A stretch of 52,764 nt of DNA from a bacterium (lineage in GTDB: Bacteria > Zixibacteria > MSB-5A5 > WJJR01). Below are positions 1 through 8,803 of this stretch, one piece after another. The notes below the pieces were generated by a model. The model did no database searches. It was not told the DNA's origin and saw only the letters and a program-made list of their open reading frames with translations. Within the stretch, counting starts at the first letter, position 1. The number at the start of each line of letters is the position of its first letter. The stretch spans positions 1 through 52,764 of the forward strand of contig DATMBC010000047.1 in the NCBI GenBank assembly GCA_035559435.1, in the 5' to 3' direction. Both the position numbers and the translations under genes were made by a program.

Positions 1-2
1 GA

Positions 3-290
3 CGTGTCCCCGCCATTGAGATCATGATCGGATCGGCCGCCATCCGCGAGGCGATCCTCGATCCGGAGAAGACCGGCCTGATCCAGGACCTGATCGAAAG
101 CGGTGTGACCCAGTACGGCATGCAGACCTTCGACCAGTCGATCATGAAGTGGTACCGGCAGAACGTGATCTCCTATGAGACCGCGATCGCCGCCGCCTCC
201 AGCCCGGAGGATTTCGAATTGCGCCTGCGCGGGATCGTCGGCGCCGCCGACCGCGGCTGGCAGGAGTTCGAACGTCAGAATTCGATGTAA
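3..290 (+). CDS. pilT: Type IV pilus retraction ATPase PilT, C-terminal part (5' end cut by window)
   Basis: Only the last 95 codons are present, read in frame from base 3 with no start codon. PilT is a hexameric AAA-type ATPase at the inner-membrane base of the type IV pilus that powers pilin disassembly and twitching. The visible part opens with RVPAIEIM and AIREAI, then DLIESGVTQYGMQTFDQSI and ISYETAIAAASSPEDF, which match the C-terminal helical region of PilT; the Walker and Asp/His boxes lie upstream of the window. The paralogue PilU is possible because the distinguishing regions are missing. A perfect 12-bp inverted repeat lies 24 bases after the stop. Confidence 0.8.
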   Translation, partial: RVPAIEIMIGSAAIREAILDPEKTGLIQDLIESGVTQYGMQTFDQSIMKWYRQNVISYETAIAAASSPEDFELRLRGIVGAADRGWQEFERQNSM

Positions 291-314
291 CACACCGCCT
301 CACAGTCCACCGGG

Positions 315-370
315 GCGCCATGGCGGCCGCGACCGCCATGGCGCTTCGCTCTTCTGCCTCGGTTTTTTCT
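315..370 (+). terminator. Hairpin with downstream T-run after pilT, possible terminator
   Basis: GCGCCATGGCGG (315-326) pairs perfectly with CCGCCATGGCGC (333-344) around a 6-base loop. A T6 run sits at 363-368, about 18 bases after the stem, which is further than in a classical intrinsic terminator. The hairpin is clear; its role as a terminator is inferred. Confidence 0.45.
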
Positions 371-372
371 GT

Positions 373-401
373 TTGACTTCCGCCCCGCCAGTGGATATTT
401 C
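373..401 (+). promoter_or_regulatory. Possible sigma70-type promoter upstream of the zinc-ribbon/accC genes
   Basis: TTGACT at 373-378 is followed after 17 bases by a weak TATTTC (396-401). The -35 box matches 5 of 6 consensus positions, the -10 only 3 of 6. It lies just after the presumed pilT terminator and before the structured leader, which is the right place for a promoter of the 548-2149 genes. Confidence 0.25.
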
Positions 402-402
402 G

Positions 403-513
403 CCGACGCTGACGCGTATCAGCACCCGGGTCTGCGTCGGGGGGACAGGGGAACACATTGGCACAACGCACGGTCTCCGCCGGTCGGCGCTCCGACGGCG
501 CCCGCCGGGAGAC
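403..513 (+). other. Structured leader candidate upstream of the zinc-ribbon gene
   Basis: Three perfect stems are readable: CCGACGC (403-409) with GCGTCGG (434-440); GTCTCC (473-478) with GGAGAC (508-513); and, nested inside the second, GTCGG (483-487) with CCGAC (492-496) around a 4-base loop. No known riboswitch core was recognised. GC-rich DNA forms chance hairpins, so this is only a candidate structured RNA. Confidence 0.3.
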
Positions 514-547
514 GCCGCACTAACCGATACGAGGCAGGGCTGGACGC

Positions 548-730
548 ATGCAAGTCTGTGATTACTGCGGGGTCGAGATCGAAGGCACCCCGGTCCGCCG
601 GAAAAAGCATGTCTACTGCTCCAAGACATGCGCTGAAGAGCACGAGTTCGAAGTGGCCGAGGCCGACGACGAAGAGTTGGAATACGAGCTGGAGGACGAC
701 GAGGAAGACGACGAACGCAACGGCCACTGA
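548..730 (+). CDS. Small zinc-ribbon protein with acidic C-terminal tail
   Basis: This 60-residue protein starts with CDYCG (Cys4, Cys7) followed by a second pair in YCSKTC (Cys24, Cys28), spacing typical of a treble-clef or TRASH-like metal-binding knuckle that binds one zinc. From about residue 37 it is almost purely acidic (runs of Asp and Glu), which suggests a flexible contact surface rather than a second fold. The ATG has a purine-rich stretch (GAGGCAGGG) about 9 bases upstream. It ends 24 bases before accC, so both are probably co-transcribed. The partner and function are unknown; the name rests on the cysteine pattern alone. Confidence 0.7.
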   Translation: MQVCDYCGVEIEGTPVRRKKHVYCSKTCAEEHEFEVAEADDEELEYELEDDEEDDERNGH

Positions 731-754
731 CGCCGCCGTCTCCGCGCCCGGACC

Positions 755-2149
<1,395 letters not shown>

Positions 2150-2183
2150 CAATTTCTCCACCGGACCATCTCGCGCTGACACG

Positions 2184-2220
2184 GCCGCCGGAACCGTCCT
2201 TGCTCCGGCGGCGTCTTTTT
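2184..2220 (+). terminator. Rho-independent terminator after accC
   Basis: GCCGCCGGA (2184-2192) pairs perfectly with TCCGGCGGC (2204-2212) around an 11-base loop, followed three bases later by T5 (2216-2220). The position between accC and gcvH makes a transcript end here likely. Confidence 0.7.
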
Positions 2221-2229
2221 GGGTATGTT
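2200..2229 (+). promoter_or_regulatory. Possible promoter of the gcv operon
   Basis: TTGCTC (2200-2205) and TATGTT (2224-2229) are separated by 18 bases. The predicted start near 2236 would leave a leader of about 14 bases carrying the gcvH ribosome site. It overlaps the accC terminator. The short leader leaves no room for a glycine riboswitch. Confidence 0.35.
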
Positions 2230-2249
2230 CCCCGCAACAGGGAGGACAT

Positions 2250-2633
2250 GTGATTATCAAGGACAATCTCCGGTATACCAAAGACCACGAGTGGCTGGAC
2301 ATCCAGGGTGACACCGGCACCATCGGCATCACCGACTTTGCCCAGGGTGAGCTGGGCGATGTCGTCTATGTCGAACTGCCCGCGGTCGGCACCGCCGTCA
2401 AGGCCGGCGAACCCTTCGGCACGATCGAAGCGGTCAAGGCGGTATCGGAACTTTATGCCCCGGTTTCGGGTACGGTCAGTGAGGTCAATACGCGGCTGGC
2501 CGATGAGGCCAATCTCGTCAACCAGGACTGTTACGGCGCCGGATGGATGATCAAGATCAAGATTGCCAACGCCGCCGAGGCCAACGCGCTCCTGTCGCCC
2601 AAGGACTACAGCCAACTCGTCGAGCAACACTAA
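2250..2633 (+). CDS. gcvH: Glycine cleavage system H protein
   Basis: Lipoyl-carrier protein that shuttles the aminomethyl group from P protein to T protein and is reoxidised by L protein. The GTG start at 2250 is chosen because GGAGG (2241-2245) precedes it and the nearby ATG (2248) hits a stop at once; the frame is open further upstream but has no homology there. The 127 residues fit the family. N-terminal RYTKDHEW and the lipoylation site EAVKAVSE, with the lysine to be lipoylated, are both present. It is followed by gcvPA after 30 bases, so it heads the gcv operon. Confidence 0.95.
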   Translation: MIIKDNLRYTKDHEWLDIQGDTGTIGITDFAQGELGDVVYVELPAVGTAVKAGEPFGTIEAVKAVSELYAPVSGTVSEVNTRLADEANLVNQDCYGAGWMIKIKIANAAEANALLSPKDYSQLVEQH

Positions 2634-2663
2634 ACCCACTCTTTCGGAAAGTCAGACATCACC

Positions 2664-4061
2664 ATGGCGTACCTGCCCCACAATGACGAGCGGCGCCGCG
2701 CGATGCTCAAAACCATCGGCGTCGGCTCGATCGATGATCTGCTCCGGCCGATTCCGTCCGAAATCCGCCAGCAGGGGCCGATTGACATCCCGCCGGCGCT
2801 GGCCGAATCCGATGTCGATCTGTTGGCCGAACAACTGGCGGCGAAGAATGCCGTCGCCGGCGGCTTCGACTCTTTCCTCGGCGGCGGCATTTACGATCAC
2901 TATATCCCCGCCGCGGTCGACCATGTCGCTGCGCGCTCGGAGTTTTACACCGCCTACACGCCCTACCAGCCCGAAGTCGCGCAAGGGACTCTGCAGGCCA
3001 CCTACGAATACCAGTCGATGGTGCGCCGTCTGACCGGCATGGAGGTGGCGCAGGCGTCGATGTACGATGGCGGCTCGGCGACCGCCGAGGCCGCGCTGCT
3101 GGCAATGGCCGAGACCGGACGCGGCAAGATCGTGATCGCCGGCGCCCTCAACCCGCGCTACCGCAGCATCCTCGAGACTTATCTGTCGGCGCAGACCGTC
3201 ACGATCGAAACGGCCAATCGTCCCGACGGCTCCACCGACTTTGATCGTCTGGCGCAACTGGTGGATGACAACGCCGCGTGCGTGATCATGTCGTCGCCGA
3301 ATTACTTCGGCGGCCTCGAGGACTGGGCCCGCGGCGCCGAGATCGCCCACGCCAGGGGCGCGCTTCTGATCGCGGTCTTTCATCCGATTTCGCTGGGCCT
3401 TCTCCGCTCGCCCGGCGAATGCGGCGCCGATGTCGCCGTGGGCGAGGGGCAGTGCCTCGGCAATCCGCCCGCTTTCGGCGGGCCGCTGCTGGGCCTGTTT
3501 GCCACCCGCAAGAAGTTCATCCGCCGGCTCCCCGGACGGCTGGTCGGCAAGACCGTCGATGCCCGCGGCGTGATGGCCTTTGTAACCACCCTTCAGACGC
3601 GCGAACAGCACATCCGCCGCGAAAAGGCCACCTCGAACATCTGCACCGCGCAGGCGCTTTTGGCCACACGCGCGGCGATCTACATGGCGATGCTCGGCAA
3701 GCAGGGCATCACCACGCTGGCGAAGACCTGCCTGGACCGCGCGCATTATCTCGCGGAGAACATCGCACGGATTCCCGGCTACAGCGTCCCGTTTGGGCCC
3801 GCCTTCTTCAACGAGTTCGTCGTCGAGGCGCCGGCCAATGCCCGCACGATTCTGGCGCGGCTGCGTCAGCAACGCATCCTCGGAGGGATCGAACTGGCCG
3901 GACGATTCCCCGGATTCGATCGGCGTTTCCTGGTCTGCGTCACCGAGAAGCACAGCCGCGCCACGCTTGACCGCTTCGTCGCGGCCCTGCGCGAGGCCGG
4001 CCAGCAAGCCGGCGCCGGCGCATCCGACTCGATGACTGTGGGAGGAGCCGCCGCCCGGTAG
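2664..4061 (+). CDS. gcvPA: Glycine dehydrogenase (decarboxylating) subunit 1
   Basis: N-terminal half of the split P protein. With GcvPB it forms the PLP enzyme that decarboxylates glycine and loads the aminomethyl group on GcvH. The protein has 465 residues (usual about 450) and begins YLPHNDERRRAML, with the subunit-1 signatures PYQPEVAQGTLQATYEYQ and ASMYDGGSATAEA. The PLP lysine is in subunit 2, as expected for the split form. It lies 30 bases after gcvH and 12 bases before the thioredoxin-like gene. The split organisation is typical of many Gram-positives, Thermus/Thermotoga and several candidate phyla rather than Proteobacteria, which mostly carry a fused GcvP. Confidence 0.95.
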   Translation: MAYLPHNDERRRAMLKTIGVGSIDDLLRPIPSEIRQQGPIDIPPALAESDVDLLAEQLAAKNAVAGGFDSFLGGGIYDHYIPAAVDHVAARSEFYTAYTPYQPEVAQGTLQATYEYQSMVRRLTGMEVAQASMYDGGSATAEAALLAMAETGRGKIVIAGALNPRYRSILETYLSAQTVTIETANRPDGSTDFDRLAQLVDDNAACVIMSSPNYFGGLEDWARGAEIAHARGALLIAVFHPISLGLLRSPGECGADVAVGEGQCLGNPPAFGGPLLGLFATRKKFIRRLPGRLVGKTVDARGVMAFVTTLQTREQHIRREKATSNICTAQALLATRAAIYMAMLGKQGITTLAKTCLDRAHYLAENIARIPGYSVPFGPAFFNEFVVEAPANARTILARLRQQRILGGIELAGRFPGFDRRFLVCVTEKHSRATLDRFVAALREAGQQAGAGASDSMTVGGAAAR

Positions 4062-4073
4062 GGCGGAATCGCC

Positions 4074-5000
4074 ATGCGACCGTTGCGGCCTGCCATCGCT
4101 TTGCTGCTGCTTACGGCCCTTGGGCCATTGGCGGTATTGGCGCAAGATGACACCGCCGCCACGCCGCCCGCGGCCGGCGACAGCGCGCCGGCCCCGGTCT
4201 GGCAGGAGTCTTTCGACCGCGCTGTGGGCATTGCCACCGGCGAGCGGCGCCAAATGCTCCTGGTCTTCCAGACCGAATGGTGTCCCTGGTCACGGGCAAT
4301 GAACGAGTCCACCTGGACCGACACGCAGATCCTCGAGCGCGCCAAGACACTGGTGTTTGTCCGCATCGATGGCGACCTCGACACGGCGACCGTCTCCCGG
4401 TTCCGCGTCTCCCGTTTTCCGACCACCATCCTGGCCACCGACAAGGCCGTCGAAGTTGACCGCTTTGTCGGCTACTTCGGTCCGCGCGAACTCGATAAGG
4501 AACTGACCCGCGCGTTGGAAGGCACCGGGACGGTGTGGGAACTGGAACGCCTCACTTCGGAAACGAAGAACGACCCGAAGGTGCTGCTTGCGCTGGGCAA
4601 GAAGTACATCGAGCGCAACGAGTTTGATCGCGCCGCCGAGTATCTGTCGCGGGCGAAACTGCTGGATCAGGACGGCGGGCTCGGTGTCGTCGATGACATT
4701 CTCTTCACCGAGGCGCGCATCGAACGCGAGCGCAAGAATTGGTACAAAGCGATTGAGATCTTCAAAAAACTGATCAAGGACCACCCCGAATCCGAATGGC
4801 GCGAGGACTCCGAATTGTACACCGCCTGGCTCTACGCCCAAGCCAGCGACCGGAAGGAAGCGACCAAACGGTTCACGCAATTCCTCAAGGAACGCAGCGG
4901 ATCCTCTGAGACCCAGTGGGTCCAGCGGCAACTCAACCGGCTGGCCGCCGCCGATTCCGCCGCGGCATCGTCCGCCAACCAAGGCAGTCAGACACCATGA
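4074..5000 (+). CDS. Exported thioredoxin-like protein with CxxS motif and C-terminal TPRs
   Basis: 308 residues. Residues 1-23 form a Sec signal peptide (basic start, hydrophobic core, cleavage likely after VLA). Residues about 42-160 read as a thioredoxin fold: QTEWCPWSRAM carries Cys70-Pro-Trp-Ser73, so the second active-site cysteine is replaced by serine, and a cis-proline candidate follows in SRFPTTI. Residues about 165-300 are helical repeats of TPR type (EFDRAAEYLSRAKLL, NWYKAIEIFKKLI). CxxS proteins can form mixed disulfides but are poor dithiol oxidoreductases. It sits inside the gcv operon, 12 bases after gcvPA and overlapping gcvPB by ATGA, yet is predicted to leave the cytoplasm, so its link to glycine cleavage is unclear. 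Confidence 0.75.
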   Translation: MRPLRPAIALLLLTALGPLAVLAQDDTAATPPAAGDSAPAPVWQESFDRAVGIATGERRQMLLVFQTEWCPWSRAMNESTWTDTQILERAKTLVFVRIDGDLDTATVSRFRVSRFPTTILATDKAVEVDRFVGYFGPRELDKELTRALEGTGTVWELERLTSETKNDPKVLLALGKKYIERNEFDRAAEYLSRAKLLDQDGGLGVVDDILFTEARIERERKNWYKAIEIFKKLIKDHPESEWREDSELYTAWLYAQASDRKEATKRFTQFLKERSGSSETQWVQRQLNRLAAADSAAASSANQGSQTP

Positions 5001-6475
5001 ACACCATCGCCCAGACGATCTTCGACCTATCGATCCCCGGCAGCCAGTCGGTGGCCATGCCGTCCTCCGATGTTCCCGAGGCCTCCCCGGCGTGGCGGCT
5101 GCCCGCCGGATTCCTGCGCGCCACTCCGCCCGACTGGCCGGAAGTGGCCGAAATCGAGGTGGTGCGTCACTACACGCGCCTCTCGACGCTCAACCACCAC
5201 ATCGACAAGAATATCTACCCGCTGGGGTCCTGCACGATGAAGTACAACCCCAAAGTCAACGAGCGCGCCTCCGCCAAGCCGGGATTCGCCCGTTTGCACC
5301 CCGAAACGCCCGACGAGGACTGTCAGGGGGCGCTGCAACTGATGTGGGAACTGGCGCGCGACCTGGCGGTGATTACCGGCATGGATGAGGTGCGTCTGCA
5401 GGGCTCGGCCGGCGCGCAGGGGGAAATGATCGGGTTGCTCATGGCCCGCGCCTATCACATGCGCCGCGGCGAAAATCGCCGGCGTGTCATCATCCCTGAT
5501 TCGTCGCATGGCACCAATCCCGCCTCGGTCGCCCTCTGTGGGTTCGAGCCCCTGGCGATCAAGTCCAACGCTCACGGCCTGGTCGATCCGACGGTGCTGG
5601 CATCGGTGATGGATGAGACCGTGGCCTGCATCATGCTCACCAACCCGAACACGCTCGGCCTGTTCGAGCGCGACATCGTCCAGATCGCCAGGATTGTCCA
5701 CGACAAGGGCGGGCTGCTCTACAACGACGGCGCCAACACCAACGCGCTCCTCGGGCTGGCGCGCGCCGGGGACATGGGTTTTGATATCTTGCATCTGAAT
5801 CTGCACAAGACCTTCTCGACCCCGCACGGCGGCGGCGGACCGGGCGCGGCCGCAGTCGGCGCCAAGAAGGGTCTGGCCCCATTCCTGCCCGGCCCGCGGG
5901 TGGTGCGAAAGTCCCGCGAGGGAGAGGCGAAAGCCGACGCCGATGCGCGCTATGTCTACCAGCGCGAGACTCCCGGCCCGGAGTCGATCGGATCGGTCCA
6001 TCCCTTCATCGGCAATTTTGCCGTGCTCGTGCGCGCCTTCACCTACATCCGCGCCCAGGGCGCCGAGGGACTGGCGCAGGTCTCGCGCGATGCCATCCTT
6101 GCCGCCAACTATGTCCGGGCCCGACTGAAAGACGCCTACGAAATCCCGCACGAGGGGCCCTGCATGCATGAGTTTGTCGCCTCCGCCAACCGGCAGAAAA
6201 AGCACGGTGTCCGCGCCGGCGCGATCGGCAAACGCTTGCTCGACTTCGGTCTGCATGCGCCCACCGTCTACTTCCCGCTGATTGTCCCTGAGGCACTCAT
6301 GATCGAGCCGACCGAGACCGAAAGCAAGGAGCGCCTCGATGCCCTCGCCGACGCCTTCCTCCAGATCGCCCGTGAGGCGGAGGAAAACCCCGATCTGGTC
6401 AACCATGCCCCGCACGACACCCCATACCTCCGCATCGACGAGGCCAAAGCTGCGCGGGATTTGGATTGCGGGTAG
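4997..6475 (+). CDS. gcvPB: Glycine dehydrogenase (decarboxylating) subunit 2
   Basis: C-terminal half of the split P protein, bearing the PLP-binding lysine in LNLHKTFSTPHGGGGPG. The 492-residue length is normal. Other family markers are NIYPLGSCTMKYNPK and PDSSHGTNPASVA. The ATG at 4997 overlaps the TGA of the preceding gene (ATGA), which favours translational coupling; the frame is open further upstream but without homology. It ends the operon. gcvT and lpd, needed to complete the pathway, are not in the window. Just downstream the base composition drops and the restriction-modification genes begin. Confidence 0.96.
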   Translation: MNTIAQTIFDLSIPGSQSVAMPSSDVPEASPAWRLPAGFLRATPPDWPEVAEIEVVRHYTRLSTLNHHIDKNIYPLGSCTMKYNPKVNERASAKPGFARLHPETPDEDCQGALQLMWELARDLAVITGMDEVRLQGSAGAQGEMIGLLMARAYHMRRGENRRRVIIPDSSHGTNPASVALCGFEPLAIKSNAHGLVDPTVLASVMDETVACIMLTNPNTLGLFERDIVQIARIVHDKGGLLYNDGANTNALLGLARAGDMGFDILHLNLHKTFSTPHGGGGPGAAAVGAKKGLAPFLPGPRVVRKSREGEAKADADARYVYQRETPGPESIGSVHPFIGNFAVLVRAFTYIRAQGAEGLAQVSRDAILAANYVRARLKDAYEIPHEGPCMHEFVASANRQKKHGVRAGAIGKRLLDFGLHAPTVYFPLIVPEALMIEPTETESKERLDALADAFLQIAREAEENPDLVNHAPHDTPYLRIDEAKAARDLDCG

Positions 6476-6499
6476 AGACCTGGGCGTGATCACACGGAA

Positions 6500-6961
6500 A
6501 TGCAGCTAAGAGAATCTCTGGTGTGTCGGTCTGCTAGAAGTGATCGCGCCGTCGATACCTTTGGCGGAATGAGTCGCTCGGCAATCATGTCCAAGATCCG
6601 AAGCTCTCGGAACGCATCGACGGAATTGAGACTCATGTCGATGCTTCGGAGAGAGCATCTCGCGGGCTGGCGCAGGGGCTCACAACTCCCTGGCCGCCCC
6701 GACTTCGTCTGGCATCGAGAGAGGGTAGCAGTCTTCGTCGATGGGTGCTTCTGGCATGGACACAACTGTCGCAATCTGACGCCACGGACGAATGCACGGT
6801 GGTGGGAGGCGAAGATCCTGCGGAACATCAAGCGCGACAACCACTTCGGGAGGCGGCTCAGGTCGCTTGGATGGAGAGTACTTCGGATCCGTGAGTGCCA
6901 TCTGAAGAGACGCCCCGAGTGGGTGCTGACCCGTATCCGATTGGCCTTAAGCAGAAAGTGA
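6500..6961 (+). CDS. vsr: Very short patch repair (Vsr) endonuclease
   Basis: Nicks next to T:G mismatches that arise when 5-methylcytosine deaminates, starting repair at sites of the partner methyltransferase. Markers: LPGRPDFV (catalytic Asp68) and FVDGCFWHGHNC (Cys83, His86, His88, Cys90), then the Vsr helix WWEAKILRNIKRDN and GWRVLRIRECHL. The protein has 153 residues. The start is uncertain: the family domain begins near residue 17, so an in-frame GTG at 6521 is possible, while ATG 6569 (Met24) would probably clip it. No strong ribosome site is seen. It lies six bases before the GTG that could start the C5 methyltransferase, so the two belong together functionally. Confidence 0.93.
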   Translation: MQLRESLVCRSARSDRAVDTFGGMSRSAIMSKIRSSRNASTELRLMSMLRREHLAGWRRGSQLPGRPDFVWHRERVAVFVDGCFWHGHNCRNLTPRTNARWWEAKILRNIKRDNHFGRRLRSLGWRVLRIRECHLKRRPEWVLTRIRLALSRK

Positions 6962-6984
6962 TACACGGTGACTGTTAGCCCAAA

Positions 6985-6997
6985 TACATTCAGTGTT
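6985..6997 (+). promoter_or_regulatory. Possible -10 element placing the methyltransferase mRNA start at its ATG
   Basis: TACATT (6985-6990) ends seven bases before ATG 6998. No good -35 box is visible and no Shine-Dalgarno sequence precedes the ATG. A private promoter for the methyltransferase would be sensible for an R-M system, but the match is weak. Confidence 0.2.
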
Positions 6998-8029
6998 ATG
7001 AGAGAGAGACCAACATTCATCGATCTGTTCTCAGGTGCAGGAGGACTTGGTCTCGGCTTCGAAATGGCTGGATTTCGGAGCGTTTGGGCTGTGGATTTTG
7101 ATCGCGCAAGTTGTGAAACATACGCGTTGAACTTCGGTCATACTGTATTCTGCGGGGATATCCGGGAAGCCAAGCCACCATTCCCAGAGGCGGATGTTGT
7201 CATTGGTGGGCCACCGTGTCAGGGATTCTCTCCGCTGGGGCAGATGAGCCCTTCAGACGAGCACGTCCGCATGAATGAGTTGTGGCGTGAGTTTCTGAGA
7301 ATACTGCGTGTCGTTCGTCCCAGTGCGTTCGTCGTCGAGAATGTCCCGCAATTCCTGGGATCCAAGCAAGCTCAACTGTTTCTGAGTACCGTAGCACGGC
7401 TTGGTTATGGCGCACTACCAATCGTTTTGAACGCTTATGAATTCGGTGTCCCGCAGAAGCGGCGACGAGGATTTATTCTCGGATCGATAATCGGTCCGCC
7501 AATGCCGCCTACTCCGAACGGCATTAGACGAACTGTTCGGGATGCCATCGGAGATCTCCCAATTGAACCGACCAATCTTGATCTTCACTTCGGTCGTTCG
7601 CCTCGCCCGAACTCGTTGGAAAGGTACAAGTGTATCCCGCCCGGCGGGAATCGCTTCGACCTTATTCGCAAACGCCCAGACTTGGCCCCTGCCTGCTGGC
7701 TAAAGAAGAAATCCGGTAGCACTGACGTCTTTGGAAGGCTGAGGTGGGACCGCCCATCCCTGACGATACGTACTGAATTCTATAAACCCGAGAAAGGTTG
7801 CTACCTACATCCCGAGTCGCATCGCCCGATAACTCACCGTGAGGCAGCTAGACTTCAGAGCTTTCCGGACAGTTTTCAGTTTTTAGGGAGCAAGATCGAG
7901 ATCGCGCGCATGATTGGGAACGCGGTTCCCCCGTTACTTGCGAAAGCAGTTGCCCTGTCAATTCGACCGTACGTAGTTCCCCGACAAAGGACGCCACAAG
8001 AAAGTAGGATGATGGCGGAATCAAAATGA
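6998..8029 (+). CDS. dcm: DNA (cytosine-5-)-methyltransferase of a type II R-M system
   Basis: Transfers methyl from S-adenosylmethionine to C5 of cytosine in its target site. The motifs occur in canonical order: I FIDLFSGAGGLGLGFE, IV with the nucleophile Cys in GGPPCQGFSPLG, VI VVENV, VIII QKRRRGF, then a short target-recognition region, IX HREAARLQSFP and X MIGNAVPPLLAKAV. ATG 6998 puts motif I near residue 6, usual for the family; GTG 6968 would add ten residues. The length is 343 residues. The target cannot be read from the sequence. The ATGA overlap with the HNH gene and the adjacent vsr indicate one cassette. Codons are less GC-rich than in flanking genes, a sign of transfer. Confidence 0.95.
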   Translation: MRERPTFIDLFSGAGGLGLGFEMAGFRSVWAVDFDRASCETYALNFGHTVFCGDIREAKPPFPEADVVIGGPPCQGFSPLGQMSPSDEHVRMNELWREFLRILRVVRPSAFVVENVPQFLGSKQAQLFLSTVARLGYGALPIVLNAYEFGVPQKRRRGFILGSIIGPPMPPTPNGIRRTVRDAIGDLPIEPTNLDLHFGRSPRPNSLERYKCIPPGGNRFDLIRKRPDLAPACWLKKKSGSTDVFGRLRWDRPSLTIRTEFYKPEKGCYLHPESHRPITHREAARLQSFPDSFQFLGSKIEIARMIGNAVPPLLAKAVALSIRPYVVPRQRTPQESRMMAESK

Positions 8030-8637
8030 AGAAAGTCAGCACTTCGGGTAGCAAGAGACGCGTGGCGGCTCGGGAGCGGATTCTCGACCATCTCAAGAAG
8101 CGATTTCCTGAAAAGGTCAATACCAAAGATCTCCAGCGCGTCTCGGGTATCTCTGACTATCAACGGCGCATCAGAGAACTGCGGGCTGAGGGCTGGCAGA
8201 TACTCAGCCATCATGATGACACCGCACTGAAGCCCGGCGAGTACAAGCTTGCTTCTCTGAAGAAAGGGGAGGGTTATAGATTCGCACGGGCGATTGACGC
8301 TCGCACTCGCGCGTTTGTCTTGCAGCGCAATGGATTCACTTGCACGGCGTGTGGGCGTGGAGTGGGGGACGAGGATCCGACGACTCCCGGAAGGAAAGTG
8401 AGACTTCACCTGGACCATGAGGACCCTGATGGGCCTTCCACTCCTGAGAACTTAAGAGTTCTGTGCTCGGCTTGTAATCAAGGTAAGCAAGATCTGATTC
8501 TTCAACAGAGTGCAGTAAACCTCTTAAGAGCCGTGAGGCGCGCTGCCAACTCCGATCAAAGAGCGGTGTATGAGTGGCTTAAGACGAAATTCGGGTCGAG
8601 TTCATCGAACCCTAGTCACAGCGGAAAGGAGACTTGA
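8026..8637 (+). CDS. HNH endonuclease, presumed restriction enzyme of the R-M cassette
   Basis: 203 residues. An N-terminal helical region (residues 13-60, ERILDHLKKRFPEKVNTKDL then DYQRRIRELRAEGW) looks like a winged-helix DNA-binding domain. A zinc-bound HNH fold follows: CTACG (Cys106, Cys109), LDHEDPDG (Asp130, His131), PENLRVLCSACNQGK (Asn142, Cys147, Cys150). Gene order and the 4-base overlap with the C5 methyltransferase make it the cognate restriction enzyme by inference; a nicking or modification-dependent nuclease is the alternative. No closely named type II enzyme was recognised. Base composition matches the methyltransferase, not the host genes. Confidence 0.8.
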   Translation: MKKVSTSGSKRRVAARERILDHLKKRFPEKVNTKDLQRVSGISDYQRRIRELRAEGWQILSHHDDTALKPGEYKLASLKKGEGYRFARAIDARTRAFVLQRNGFTCTACGRGVGDEDPTTPGRKVRLHLDHEDPDGPSTPENLRVLCSACNQGKQDLILQQSAVNLLRAVRRAANSDQRAVYEWLKTKFGSSSSNPSHSGKET

Positions 8638-8707
8638 AATACAGCACTGACTTTTTATTGTCGTTCTGCCGTCCCTGACCCTAAGCGCAGCATCCGTAGT
8701 GAATTCC

Positions 8708-8727
8708 CCGCCCGCGACATTCCTATC
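8708..8727 (+). promoter_or_regulatory. Upstream element shared with the ecfA gene
   Basis: CCGCCCGCGA (8708-8717) followed after six bases by TATC (8724-8727) recurs at 10793-10811 before ecfA with five bases between the parts. The repeat ahead of two neighbouring genes suggests a promoter or operator, but two copies of a GC-rich decamer could be chance. Confidence 0.25.
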
Positions 8728-8803
8728 GCCTCAAAGTCTTTGACTAATCCGCCACAACCATGTTGCGTTGAGGGCTACCACTCACGACACGGTTGGCCGC
8801 GCG

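Noticed and set aside
2150-2249. Possible glycine riboswitch before gcvH
   Set aside because: Only about 100 bases exist between accC and gcvH. They are taken by a terminator and the promoter/ribosome site, and no glycine aptamer core is seen.
2652-4253. Minus-strand frame of about 530 codons over gcvPA
   Set aside because: Antisense shadow of gcvPA; composition is that of a complement frame and no ribosome site or motif is present.
6480-8640. Larger defence island around the R-M genes
   Set aside because: Only three genes belong to it; both sides are metabolic or envelope genes of normal composition, and no toxin, CRISPR or Abi-type genes are seen.
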